Positions 51,440 through 60,390 of a DNA stretch of 64,000 nt are shown in pieces; the stretch's first letter is position 1; every line of letters begins with the position of its first letter. The translations under genes were made by a program, and so were the position numbers. The stretch lies in the NCBI RefSeq assembly GCF_002807015.1, contig NZ_NIPO01000001.1, forward strand, positions 404,352 to 468,351, in the 5' to 3' direction. A model generated the notes under the pieces. The model was not told where the DNA came from. It did not search any database and saw only the letters and a program-made list of their open reading frames with translations. The DNA is from Avrilella dinanensis. Its GTDB lineage: Bacteria > Bacteroidota > Bacteroidia > Flavobacteriales > Flavobacteriaceae.

Positions 51440-52636
51440 TTATCCAATTACCAATACCTTTCTGATACGCTCAAATGCCTCTGTGAGTTGTTCTTCACTC
51501 GTTGCATAAGACAACCGGATACAATCCGGATTTCCGAATGCTTCGCCGGTAACTACTGCCACGTGGGCTTTTTCCAGCAAATACATCGAAAAGTCAGTAG
51601 CATTGTTTATTATCACACCGTTAAGTTCTTTACCAAAATAGTAGGAAACGTCCGGAAAAACATAAAATGCTCCTTCAGGAATATTAATATTAAAATGTGG
51701 TATTTTGCGAATTAAATCAACGACCAAATCGCGTCTTTTCTTAAAAGCTGTTACCATATACTGCAACACCTCCGGATTAGCCTCTACCGCTGCAATAGTC
51801 GCACGCTGCGTAATAGAATTGGCTCCGCTGGTCACTTGTCCCTGCAATTTTACACAAGCTTTGGCTATCCACGCCGGTGCTCCGATGTAACCGATACGCC
51901 AGCCGGTCATAGCAAATGCTTTGGCAATACCATTAACGGTAACTGTCCGGTCTTTCATGCCGTCAATCGCAGCCATACTACAATAATCTCCGGTAAAATT
52001 GATATGCTCATAAATCTCGTCAGAAACCACGAAAACTCCGGAGTGCTTCTTCAACACTTCCGCCAATGCTTCCAATTCTTGCCGGCTGTACACCGAACCT
52101 GACGGATTACATGGCGAACTGTACCACAGCATTTTCGTTTTTGGCGTAATCGCTTTTTCCAGCTGTTCCGGCGTTATTTTAAAATCGGTAGAAATATCGG
52201 TAGGAATTTCAATCGGTACTCCGCCCGAGAGCTTAATGATTTCGTAATAACTTACCCAATAAGGTGCAGGTAAAATCACTTCGTCTCCGGGATTAATCAT
52301 ACTTTGGGCAATATTATACAAAGACTGCTTTGCTCCTGTCGAAACAACAATTTCATCTAACTGATAGCTGATTCCGTTATCACGTTGAAATTTATTGATA
52401 ATGGCTTGTTTGAGTTCCGGATAACCATCAACGGGCGGATAGTGTGTCCAGTTTTCGTCAATCGCTTGCTTGGCTGCTTCTTTGATGAAATCCGGTGTTT
52501 GAAAATCCGGTTCGCCCAAACTAAGACTGATAACGTCAATTCCCTGTGATTTTAATTCTCTCGCTTTGGCAGCCATCGCAAGAGTTTGCGACACGCTCAG
52601 CTGATTAATTCTGTCTGATAAATAAGTTGTATTCAT
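51440..52636 (-). CDS. Aspartate aminotransferase (class I PLP)
   Basis: From ATG 52636 (MNTTYLSDRINQLSVSQTL) it has 398 residues. The family motifs are SLGEPDFQTPDFI, APYWVSYYEIIKL, WYSSPCNPSGSVYSR and NGIAKAFAMTGWRIGYIGAP, where the lysine holds PLP. It most likely transaminates aspartate and 2-oxoglutarate (bacterial type Ib), though related enzymes use other amino acids. The 17-codon upstream extension is rejected. Confidence 0.9.
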   Translation of the reverse strand: MNTTYLSDRINQLSVSQTLAMAAKARELKSQGIDVISLSLGEPDFQTPDFIKEAAKQAIDENWTHYPPVDGYPELKQAIINKFQRDNGISYQLDEIVVSTGAKQSLYNIAQSMINPGDEVILPAPYWVSYYEIIKLSGGVPIEIPTDISTDFKITPEQLEKAITPKTKMLWYSSPCNPSGSVYSRQELEALAEVLKKHSGVFVVSDEIYEHINFTGDYCSMAAIDGMKDRTVTVNGIAKAFAMTGWRIGYIGAPAWIAKACVKLQGQVTSGANSITQRATIAAVEANPEVLQYMVTAFKKRRDLVVDLIRKIPHFNINIPEGAFYVFPDVSYYFGKELNGVIINNATDFSMYLLEKAHVAVVTGEAFGNPDCIRLSYATSEEQLTEAFERIRKVLVIG

Positions 52637-52721
52637 AATGTTGTTTCTAACCGTCCAAAGGTAATAAATATTCTTAACTCTCAGCAATTAGCTTGTAGCT
52701 TTTAGTAATGGAAACTTGATG

Positions 52722-52815
52722 ATTAGCCAAGAGGCAATAGCCAAGAGCCATTAGCTGTCTCAGTCGTTACTTTGTTACTTCATCACTTCGTTACCTCGTC
52801 ACTTTATCACTTTGT
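52722..52815. repeat. Low-complexity word repeats between aspartate aminotransferase and rsmG
   Basis: Two word families alternate: GCCAAGAGGCAATAGCCAAGAGCC, and GTTACTTTGTTACTTCATCACTTCGTTACC (shown in part; period about 10-11). Versions of both also occur at 18061-18115 and 35161-35200. No coding sense is seen in the 254-base gap 52637-52890 beyond the rsmG promoter. Confidence 0.6.
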
Positions 52816-52868
52816 TACAATTATCATTCGCTAATTTTCCTAATTGACACATTAACATTAAAAATGAT

Positions 52869-52876
52869 TACTTTTG
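52869..52876 (+). promoter_or_regulatory. -7 promoter box for rsmG
   Basis: TACTTTTG matches TAnnTTTG, 14 bases before ATG 52891, which supports that start over the in-frame ATG 52864. Confidence 0.55.
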
Positions 52877-52890
52877 TCAAAATTTTATTC

Positions 52891-53511
52891 ATGGAACGTA
52901 TTTTAGCCTATTTCCCCGATTTGAATGAGCAGCAAATCAAGCAGTTTTCAATGCTGCAGGAATTGTACGAAGATTGGAATGCCAAAATCAATGTAATTTC
53001 GCGTAAGGATATTGATGAGCTGTATATCCGCCACGTATTGCATTCGCTGGGCATTGCCAAGATACAGCCGTTTTTGCCGCAATCCAGTGTGCTTGATGTG
53101 GGTACAGGCGGCGGTTTTCCGGCAATTCCGCTGGCTATTATGTTTCCGGAAACTTCTTTTTATGCTGTTGATGCTATTGGCAAAAAAATCAAGGTAGTTA
53201 ATGAAGTCATTGACAGTTTAGAGCTAAAAAACATTAAGGCAGACCAACGTCGGGCTCAGCAAGTCGGGCAATCTTTTGATTTTATTGTAAGCCGGGCGGT
53301 AACCAATATGCCTGATTTTGTTTCGTGGGTAAAAGGAAAAGTCAAAAAGAAGAACAGGCATGAGCTCGCTAACGGAATTTTATACCTCAAAGGCGGCGAT
53401 TTGTCTGAAGAATTAAAACCTTTTAAGCAAGCAAAGGAATTTGCTTTGTCAGATTTTTTTAAAGAAGATTTTTTTGATACCAAAAAAGTAGTGCATCTTC
53501 CGGGAATTTGA
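52891..53511 (+). CDS. rsmG: 16S rRNA (guanine-527-N7)-methyltransferase
   Basis: RsmG methylates G527 of 16S rRNA. From ATG 52891 (MERILAYFPDLNEQQIKQF) it has 206 residues. SAM motif I is SVLDVGTGGGFPAIPLAIMF and DFIVSRAVTNMPDFVSW follows. The start at 52864 lies in front of the promoter box and is rejected. The gap after it (53512-53737) holds no supported feature. Confidence 0.94.
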   Translation: MERILAYFPDLNEQQIKQFSMLQELYEDWNAKINVISRKDIDELYIRHVLHSLGIAKIQPFLPQSSVLDVGTGGGFPAIPLAIMFPETSFYAVDAIGKKIKVVNEVIDSLELKNIKADQRRAQQVGQSFDFIVSRAVTNMPDFVSWVKGKVKKKNRHELANGILYLKGGDLSEELKPFKQAKEFALSDFFKEDFFDTKKVVHLPGI

Positions 53512-53737
53512 TTTTATAATATCAATAGATAAAGAACCACAAAGACACGGAGAACACAAAGTTTTCTTTGTAAACTTATGGTTAAAAATTCAGAAGTCGT
53601 TACTTAAATTCATACGAACAAAGCACTGTAAATCAATAATATTTTAAAATTATCGTTATGTTTGTCATTGACTTCGTCGAATCTTTGATTTCCGTAGGAC
53701 TCGAGCTTGCGAACAGAACAAACCTTTTCTCTTTCCT

Positions 53738-55063
53738 CTAATCCTTAGACTTTGTATTCAGCAGCAAATATCCGATAATTCCACCAACTACCGAGGCGAG
53801 AATAATCCCCATTTTAGCCTGGTCGGGGAATTCCGGGTGTATTTTTACATCAAAAGCCAATTCGGTAATAAACAAAGACATCGTAAATCCAATAGCCGCC
53901 AGAAAACCTACTCCGAATAATTTTCGCATAGTTGTTCCTTTTGGAGCAGTAACTACTTTTAGCTTGATTAAAAGTGCAGAAAGCACCGAAACACCTATCA
54001 CTTTTCCAATCAATAATCCGAAAGCAACCCCAAGAGTAACGGCACTCAACCCGCCTGCAAAAGAAATAGGAATAGCAGCATTACAAAGAGCAAAAACCGG
54101 CATCACGAAAAAAGTAACCAGATTGTGCATTCCGTGTTCCAATCGCTGCGACGGCGGAATAGCATCTTTGGCAACGGCTCGTATATCCTCTACAATATGA
54201 ATTTGTTTATCGGTTAAATCAGGTTGTTTGTCATCAGGGTCAATAGACAAGAATTTCTCTTTCAAATGAACGAGTTCTTTGGTAAAAGTTCGTTCGTTCA
54301 CACGGGCATTGGCAGGAATAGCAAACGCTGCCAATACTGCTGCAATCGTAGCGTGTACACCCGACAACAGAAAAGCCAACCAAACGCCAGCTATCCCGAT
54401 AATCGCATAAAATAATGGGTTTTTAAATCCTAAACGATTAAAAATAAGCAATAATATAAATAACGTAATTCCGATAAATAAAAAGGTAAGGTTCAACTGT
54501 GAAGTATAGAATAACGCAATGACCAGCACTGCCCCTAAATCATCAACAATCGCCAGAGCCGTAAGGAAAACCTTGAGCGGCGTCGGTACTTTGTCGCCCA
54601 GCATATACATCACTCCCAATGCAAAAGCAATGTCTGTCGCCATCGGAATTCCCCATCCATGTGCAGCATCAGTACCTCCAGCGAAAAACAAATAAATAAT
54701 TGCAGGAAAAGCCATTCCGCCTATTGCGGCAATAATCGGTAACGCAGCTTTTTTAGGCGATGCCAGCTCGCCATTGGTCAGTTCACGTTTCAGTTCCAGC
54801 CCCACCACGAAGAAAAATATTGCCATCAATCCGTCATTAATCCAGTGATGCAAAGTCATATCTAACTTATAATCCCCGAAAGCAATCACTACATGCTGAT
54901 GCCAAAAATGTGCATAATCTTCCGCCCAGGGCGAATTAGCAAAAAATATGGCAATCAAAGCTGCTACAAATAAAACGATTCCACCAGTTGTTGATTTACT
55001 AATAAACCGACTTACCGGTTGTATCACATACCTTTCTGCCGGCGTCATTTTGATGTTTTCCAT
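53738..55063 (-). CDS. nhaA: NhaA family Na+/H+ antiporter
   Basis: This 441-residue membrane protein exports sodium in exchange for protons. The ion-binding motif is ALAIVDDLGAVLVIALFY with the two essential aspartates, and DKVPTPLKVFLTALA, HHWINDGLMAIFFFVVGLELKREL (in part) and GVHATIAAVLAAFAIPA are also typical. It is about 50 residues longer than E. coli NhaA, with an extra loop (KEKFLSIDPDDKQPDLTDKQ) in the middle. It is monocistronic with its own promoter box. Confidence 0.94.
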   Translation of the reverse strand: MENIKMTPAERYVIQPVSRFISKSTTGGIVLFVAALIAIFFANSPWAEDYAHFWHQHVVIAFGDYKLDMTLHHWINDGLMAIFFFVVGLELKRELTNGELASPKKAALPIIAAIGGMAFPAIIYLFFAGGTDAAHGWGIPMATDIAFALGVMYMLGDKVPTPLKVFLTALAIVDDLGAVLVIALFYTSQLNLTFLFIGITLFILLLIFNRLGFKNPLFYAIIGIAGVWLAFLLSGVHATIAAVLAAFAIPANARVNERTFTKELVHLKEKFLSIDPDDKQPDLTDKQIHIVEDIRAVAKDAIPPSQRLEHGMHNLVTFFVMPVFALCNAAIPISFAGGLSAVTLGVAFGLLIGKVIGVSVLSALLIKLKVVTAPKGTTMRKLFGVGFLAAIGFTMSLFITELAFDVKIHPEFPDQAKMGIILASVVGGIIGYLLLNTKSKD

Positions 55064-55079
55064 GGTAAAAAATTTGTAG

Positions 55080-55087
55080 CAAAAGTA
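55080..55087 (-). promoter_or_regulatory. -7 promoter box for nhaA
   Basis: TACTTTTG on the minus strand, 16 bases before the start codon. Confidence 0.5.
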
Positions 55088-55165
55088 ACATATTCACAGT
55101 AACCTTACAAAAATTCAGATTTAATTCTGCATGAAATTAATGCTCGTGCAACGCAAAATTATCCG

Positions 55166-55173
55166 TATATTTG
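55166..55173 (+). promoter_or_regulatory. -7 promoter box for lipA
   Basis: TATATTTG matches TAnnTTTG, 20 bases before ATG 55194. Confidence 0.55.
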
Positions 55174-55193
55174 TACTCTGATTTGATAAGGAA

Positions 55194-56066
55194 ATGAGCA
55201 CTACCATAGAACAAAACAACACAACGAGAAACAAACCGAAATGGATTCGGGTTAAACTTCCTACCGGCAAAAAATATACGGAATTGCGAGGGTTGGTTGA
55301 TAAATACAAACTCAACACAATTTGTACTTCGGGTAGCTGCCCAAATATGGGTGAATGCTGGGGCGAAGGAACAGCAACCTTTATGATTCTCGGAAATATC
55401 TGTACACGTTCGTGTGGTTTCTGCGGGGTAAAAACCGGGCGTCCGGAAACAGTGGAATGGGACGAACCTGAAAAAGTGGCTCGTTCTATCAAACTGATGA
55501 ATATCAAACACGCAGTTTTAACTTCTGTTGACCGTGATGATTTAAAAGACGGTGGTTCAATCATCTGGGCAGAAACCGTCAAGGCCGTTCGCAGAATGAG
55601 TCCCGGAACGACTATGGAAACATTAATTCCTGATTTTCAAGGAATAGAGCGTAATATCGACCGCATTCTGGAAGTAGCTCCGGAAGTGATTTCTCACAAT
55701 ATGGAAACCGTTCGCCGACTGACCCGCGAAGTTCGTATTCAGGCAAAATACGACCGAAGCCTGGAAGTGTTGCGTTATCTGAAAGCTAATGGGGCTAACC
55801 GCACCAAATCGGGAATCATGTTAGGGTTGGGCGAAACCGAAGAGGAAGTTATCGAAACGATGCACGACCTGCGAAATGTTGGGTTGGACGTGATTACTAT
55901 CGGGCAATATTTACAACCAAGTAAAAAACACTTGCCTGTGAAAGAATTTATTACTCCCGACCAGTTCAAAAAGTATGAAGAAATCGGGTTGGATTTAGGT
56001 TTCCGCCATGTGGAAAGCGGTGCGTTGGTTCGTTCGTCGTACAAAGCACAGAAGCATATTTTGTAA
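55194..56066 (+). CDS. lipA: Lipoyl synthase
   Basis: LipA is a radical-SAM enzyme that inserts two sulfurs into octanoyl groups on lipoyl domains. It has 290 residues. The auxiliary cluster cysteines are in [13 protein letters not shown] and the radical-SAM cysteines in [10 protein letters not shown]; the C-terminal SSYKAQ carries the serine ligand. It is divergent from nhaA. No lipB is seen in the window. Confidence 0.97.
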   Translation: MSTTIEQNNTTRNKPKWIRVKLPTGKKYTELRGLVDKYKLNTICTSGSCPNMGECWGEGTATFMILGNICTRSCGFCGVKTGRPETVEWDEPEKVARSIKLMNIKHAVLTSVDRDDLKDGGSIIWAETVKAVRRMSPGTTMETLIPDFQGIERNIDRILEVAPEVISHNMETVRRLTREVRIQAKYDRSLEVLRYLKANGANRTKSGIMLGLGETEEEVIETMHDLRNVGLDVITIGQYLQPSKKHLPVKEFITPDQFKKYEEIGLDLGFRHVESGALVRSSYKAQKHIL

Positions 56067-56107
56067 GTCCAAAAAGGTCATAAAGTCGAAGGTCTTAATG
56101 TCCAAAT

Positions 56108-56130
56108 GTCAGTTCGAGTGGAGTCGAGAA
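56108..56130. repeat. Half-arm of the dispersed palindromic repeat
   Basis: GTCAGTTCGAGTGGAGTCGAGAA resembles one arm (CGTCAGTTCGAG...TCGAGAA) but is shorter; no partner arm is seen nearby. Confidence 0.5.
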
Positions 56131-56157
56131 TTAATGACGTTCTAAATTAAACATTTA

Positions 56158-56367
56158 ATGAAAACAAAACATACTTTAATTATTTTAGCCATTGGCTTAT
56201 TGCTGACATTTTTCGGTGCAATTTTAAAAATAACTCATTTGGAAATTGGTCCGGTTAATGGAAATAACCTTTTAACAATCGGAACATTTGTAGAAATTAT
56301 TGGAGGAATATTGTTTTTATACAAATTGCTTACGCATAAGAAATTCAAGGATTTTTTAAATTCATAA
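56158..56367 (+). CDS. Small membrane protein, GldL-like
   Basis: This 69-residue protein has two transmembrane helices (about 7-25 and 39-58) and the segment GAILKITHLEIGPVNGNNLLTIGTFVEIIGG (in part), similar in pattern to the N-terminal membrane part of the gliding/T9SS protein GldL, but without its large cytosolic domain. The role is unknown. It lies 13 bases upstream of gap and is probably co-transcribed. Confidence 0.65.
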   Translation: MKTKHTLIILAIGLLLTFFGAILKITHLEIGPVNGNNLLTIGTFVEIIGGILFLYKLLTHKKFKDFLNS

Positions 56368-56380
56368 AACAACAGGAACT

Positions 56381-57418
56381 TTGAAACCTGAAAACAAAAT
56401 AAAAATCGCCATTAACGGATTCGGACGCATCGGTCGGAATCTTTTCCGTTTGCTGATTAATCATTCGCAAATCGACGTTGTTGCTATTAATGATTTGACA
56501 GATACTGCTACCATGGCACATCTATTAAAATACGACAGCGTTCATGGGAAATTAAACGAAGATATTTCATTTGATGAAAATCATTTGTCTGTAAATAACA
56601 CCAAAATTGTGTTTCTGCACGAAAAAGACATCACAAAATTAAATTGGGAACCTTTTGGAATTGATTTTGTAATTGAAGCAACCGGAAAACACAAAACGAC
56701 TGAATTACTTCAAAATCATATTAACAACGGTGCAAAAAGAGTAATTCTATCTGTTCCTCCTGAAGACAACAAAATCAAAACGGTAGTGCTCGGCGTAAAC
56801 GAAAATATAATCGACAAAGACGATAAAATCGTTTCCAATGCGAGCTGTACTACCAACAATGCCGCTCCGATGATTGCTGTTATCAAAGAGCTTTGTGGCT
56901 TGGATAATGCTTTTATCACAACGGTTCACTCCTACACAACCGACCAAAATCTGCATGATGCTCCGCACAAAGATTTGCGACGTGCCCGTGCGGCAGCACA
57001 ATCCATTATTCCCACAACTACTGGTGCTGCCAAAGCCCTGACTAAAATTTTTCCGGAATATGAGGGTAAAATCGGCGGTGGCGGAATCCGTGTGCCGGTT
57101 CCGGACGGGTCACTGACTGACATCACTTGTTATGTCAACCGGGAAGTAACGGTTGAGGAAATTAATTTTGCTTTTAAAAAGGCTTCGGAAAATAAGCTGA
57201 AAGGTATTTTGGAATACACCGAAGACCCCATTGTTTCAATTGATATTGTGAATAATACACATTCCTGCCTGTTTGACGCACAGCTGACTTCCGTCCTTGG
57301 CAGAATGGTTAAAGTCGTGGGTTGGTACGACAACGAAATCGGTTATTCGTCACGCTTGATTGATTTAATCAAATATTTACAGCGGTTAAATTCAAAAACT
57401 CAGTTACAGAAATTTTAA
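56381..57418 (+). CDS. gap: Glyceraldehyde-3-phosphate dehydrogenase, TTG start
   Basis: GAPDH makes 1,3-bisphosphoglycerate in glycolysis. It has 345 residues: KIAINGFGRIGRNLFRLL (NAD site), VSNASCTTNNAAPM with catalytic Cys156, TTVHSYTTDQNLHD and NEIGYSSRLIDL. The start must be TTG (56381), because no ATG occurs in frame before the NAD motif. This may lower its expression relative to a main glycolytic gap; a second gap gene elsewhere is common in Bacteroidota. Confidence 0.93.
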   Translation: MKPENKIKIAINGFGRIGRNLFRLLINHSQIDVVAINDLTDTATMAHLLKYDSVHGKLNEDISFDENHLSVNNTKIVFLHEKDITKLNWEPFGIDFVIEATGKHKTTELLQNHINNGAKRVILSVPPEDNKIKTVVLGVNENIIDKDDKIVSNASCTTNNAAPMIAVIKELCGLDNAFITTVHSYTTDQNLHDAPHKDLRRARAAAQSIIPTTTGAAKALTKIFPEYEGKIGGGGIRVPVPDGSLTDITCYVNREVTVEEINFAFKKASENKLKGILEYTEDPIVSIDIVNNTHSCLFDAQLTSVLGRMVKVVGWYDNEIGYSSRLIDLIKYLQRLNSKTQLQKF

Positions 57419-57567
57419 AAATTGTGCAACTGAGTTTTATTTGATTGTGTTGTATCTTTTCGTATAAAATTCAACAACGAATCAGATGATTTTATATCAA
57501 GTATTGTTTATGTTCACGGCATTCGCCCATTGACTTTAGTGCCAAAACATAAAAATCAAATCCTGTA

Positions 57568-58632
57568 TCATTCAGGAAAATTTGAACTTTCTTTTATTCC
57601 CTCAATTTGCAAAGTATGTCTTGCTGTATGCCCGGCAAGGAAAAGAAGTGATTGATAAGCATCACTAAACCCGGACGGCGATTCGTTTACCCGATTTCTT
57701 AATTCTTCCATCGGAACACTTTTTATGAATGAAAGCATCTCTTTTCTTTGGTCTTTCAACTCTCTCAAAGCTGTTTCTGCATCGTCAAATTTTCCTTCAG
57801 TAACCAATGCTTCCGGAGCTTTATATTTCTCGCTTCTGTCGGTTACCATTTTCAGGATTTCTTCATCAGAAAACTGGATTTTCTCTCTCAACTCCGGATT
57901 GACAGGTTTTTGCATATTTTCTTTTATCATGCCGAAAATCATATTTTCAGTAATAATAATATGCTCTAAACACTGACTGATGCTCCATGATTCCGCAGCA
58001 GGTCGAAAATGTAACTGTTCTTTGTTCAAGCCGACAACACTTTGATAAAGATTATCCAGCGTTTTACTATAATAATCCAATACAAACGCTTTTTCATCAG
58101 TTTTGCTTTCCTGATTTTCCAAAATTTCTTTAAGGTTTTTCAGTCCTTCCTCAAAGTCTGAATTCATGCTGTAAAAAAGACTCATTAAATTCCACGGATA
58201 AGGCGTTTTACCTTTAATCCCCCATTTCACAAGGGTTTCGTCTTTTGATTTTTCTTCAACAGAAATATATGATTTATTGGCATCATCGTTAAAGTCTAAA
58301 AAGAACATATCTGATTCCATTCTTTCTCCTTCAACAATATTAGTGATAACCTGTGCTCCTTTACCAAGTTTTTCACTGTTCCAGCTATATTTAAAACCAA
58401 CCGTTCCGTCGGTTCCTTCTGAAGTCGTTTGCATATCAGGGTCTGAAAGTTGCCACTTACCAAAATTATCCTGATTTTTCACATATTTAATGTAATCAAA
58501 CACTTCCTGTTTAGGTTTGTTAATAACTATCTGACCTTCGCTTTCAAATTCTTTCGGCAAAAACAATGCAATAATCAAAGGAATTGCAATAATTATCAGC
58601 AATGCGATAATGATTTTTTTTAATATTTTCAT
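57568..58632 (-). CDS. Membrane-anchored SRPBCC-DinB fusion protein
   Basis: This 354-residue protein has an N-terminal membrane helix (KKIIIALLIIIAIPLIIALFL), an SRPBCC domain (about 28-165, with VINKPKQEVFDYIKYVKNQDNFGKW in part) and a C-terminal DinB-type helix bundle (about 185-345, with HFRPAAESWSISQCLEHIIITENM and LAGHTARHTLQIEGIK; the histidines are metal ligands). DinB proteins include thiol transferases and enzymes of unknown role. I know no characterised protein with exactly this pair. It has its own promoter box. Confidence 0.83.
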   Translation of the reverse strand: MKILKKIIIALLIIIAIPLIIALFLPKEFESEGQIVINKPKQEVFDYIKYVKNQDNFGKWQLSDPDMQTTSEGTDGTVGFKYSWNSEKLGKGAQVITNIVEGERMESDMFFLDFNDDANKSYISVEEKSKDETLVKWGIKGKTPYPWNLMSLFYSMNSDFEEGLKNLKEILENQESKTDEKAFVLDYYSKTLDNLYQSVVGLNKEQLHFRPAAESWSISQCLEHIIITENMIFGMIKENMQKPVNPELREKIQFSDEEILKMVTDRSEKYKAPEALVTEGKFDDAETALRELKDQRKEMLSFIKSVPMEELRNRVNESPSGFSDAYQSLLFLAGHTARHTLQIEGIKESSNFPE

Positions 58633-58655
58633 CTGTTTAATTTGTTAAGTTTATT

Positions 58656-58663
58656 CAAAAGTA
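58656..58663 (-). promoter_or_regulatory. -7 promoter box of the SRPBCC-DinB gene
   Basis: TACTTTTG on the minus strand matches TAnnTTTG. Confidence 0.45.
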
Positions 58664-58687
58664 AGCATTTATCAGAGAAAAACACTA

Positions 58688-60346
58688 TTATTCCGTACGA
58701 ATTTTATTCACAGGCTCTTCTTTATTATTCTTCTGATAATCAATTGTTTCTTCCTGTAGTTTTATTTCCTTTGGTTGCTCTGATTCTTCCGGCAAAGTTT
58801 CTTCTAATATATTTTCCTCTTCCGGAAAAATATCTTCTACACTCATAATCCGTTCCTCTCCTCTCCATTTGAAGCCGGGGAATAACCGGGCGTTTTTCGG
58901 GAATTCCTCTGGCGGATACGTTTCTCCTTTCGGGTTAATCATTCGTGTTGCTGTAACAATCTGGTTGTCTTCGAGTTCTAACCGTATTTGTGAACAAATT
59001 CCTTTATCTATTCCGGTCAGTATATCATCTTCGTCATAAATATAATATATCATTTCCGCATTTTGGATTAAATCAATCTGCCGAAGTTCGTCATCAATAA
59101 ATTTTCCGTACAAATTAATCCCTTTTGCCTGATTGTAACCAGTTCCCAAAGTATCTCGCTGAATCAGAAAAGCGTCTTTGAGCACTTTGACAGAATCCAT
59201 TTTTTCGGTAAGCGTGTCATTAATCAAATGCATAACCTGTCCGGTTATCTGACTTTCTCCTCTGAACAAAACCGGTTTTCCGAGAAGTTTGGTCAATCCC
59301 AGTTTTTGCTGAAAATGAATTGAATCTGCCTTGGCACTCATATCAGGATCTCTGAACATTCTGGCATCGGAATACCCCCACATTACCCGCTCTTTTTCTT
59401 TTCCGGTAATAAATATTTCCTTGGCGTGAAAATAGGTAGAATCATCTTCTGCCAGCATTTTTATCAGTGGTTTTTTCGTGATATACACCGAATCGTGACC
59501 GTCCGAAAATTGATAAATTTCCGCAAAATGACTGGTAGCAATCATATTATTTATGGTATCAGTCACTTTCACATGGTTGATTGCCCGGGTGTAATTGTTG
59601 TTTTTGTCATAGTAAATATCGTCGCCGTCAATGCGTTTGTTGTCACTCAACACATAAGAATTGTCCAATAATTTACCGATGTCAAGCCGGGTGTCATAAA
59701 AACCATTTTCGGTGTAAATGAAAGACTCTTTATTTTCGATAGTGGACGGTCCGAGTAAATAAGCGTGCCCCGGTGCCTCATAAAAATCAAGATATTCAGT
59801 AACTATCTTCGTCTCAGGATTGGTCAGCACCACATGCGAACGAAACTCGTACTTTTCCTCAGCAATAATGTATTTCCCTTCTTTACTCGTCAGCGTGTTG
59901 TCGCGGTTGATGATATTAGCATGATTATCATAATATGCCACCCCGTTTCTGCGGTCGTAATACACCTTCTCGGAAGTCAGTTGAGAATTGGGCGAACGCA
60001 TCACGACATTTCCGGAAGCATAAGCAATTTGCTCCTTGCCGTTATATTCGGCATACTTACTGTCCATCTGCAAAGTGTCATTCTGTATCATTCTCACGTC
60101 GCCAAACAGTTTAAGGTAATTATCTGCCTGAAAAAAATAAGCTTTGTTACAATAAATATACACGCTGTCGTGCAACGCCTGAACATTTCCGGTCAACACC
60201 AAAGCCCCTGGCAAAGTGCTTTCGTTACGTTCGGTATAATCGGCATGAATAATTTCAATGGAAGTACCTGACTGCTGACCTGCATTTTGCGTCCAGCCCA
60301 GCTGAATGCCAAAAACCAGTAATAATATAGAAAGTAATAATTTCAA
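58688..60346 (-). CDS. OstA-like (LptA/LptD N-terminal type) exported protein
   Basis: This 552-residue protein has a signal peptide (cleavage near GWTQ-NA) and a long beta-jellyroll region with repeats such as ALVLTGNVQALHDSVYIYCNKAYFFQ (in part), AYASGNVVMRSPNSQLTSEKVYYD (in part) and HAKEIFITGKEKERVM, the OstA fold that carries lipopolysaccharide in the periplasm. The C-terminus is acidic and ends GluLysIle-rich. The start codon is TTG at 60346 because no ATG is in frame. In Bacteroidota such proteins are the LptA counterpart. Confidence 0.83.
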   Translation of the reverse strand: MKLLLSILLLVFGIQLGWTQNAGQQSGTSIEIIHADYTERNESTLPGALVLTGNVQALHDSVYIYCNKAYFFQADNYLKLFGDVRMIQNDTLQMDSKYAEYNGKEQIAYASGNVVMRSPNSQLTSEKVYYDRRNGVAYYDNHANIINRDNTLTSKEGKYIIAEEKYEFRSHVVLTNPETKIVTEYLDFYEAPGHAYLLGPSTIENKESFIYTENGFYDTRLDIGKLLDNSYVLSDNKRIDGDDIYYDKNNNYTRAINHVKVTDTINNMIATSHFAEIYQFSDGHDSVYITKKPLIKMLAEDDSTYFHAKEIFITGKEKERVMWGYSDARMFRDPDMSAKADSIHFQQKLGLTKLLGKPVLFRGESQITGQVMHLINDTLTEKMDSVKVLKDAFLIQRDTLGTGYNQAKGINLYGKFIDDELRQIDLIQNAEMIYYIYDEDDILTGIDKGICSQIRLELEDNQIVTATRMINPKGETYPPEEFPKNARLFPGFKWRGEERIMSVEDIFPEEENILEETLPEESEQPKEIKLQEETIDYQKNNKEEPVNKIRTE

Positions 60347-60363
60347 AATCTGCTATTTTGAGT

Positions 60364-60371
60364 CAAAAATA
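60364..60371 (-). promoter_or_regulatory. -7 promoter box of the OstA-like gene
   Basis: TATTTTTG on the minus strand, 17 bases before the TTG start, matches TAnnTTTG. Confidence 0.5.
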
Positions 60372-60390
60372 AGCAAAAAAAGCCGACTGA

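Noticed and set aside
59765-60271. 168-codon plus-strand frame
   Set aside because: It lies inside the OstA-like gene on the other strand and its composition is a mirror of that gene.
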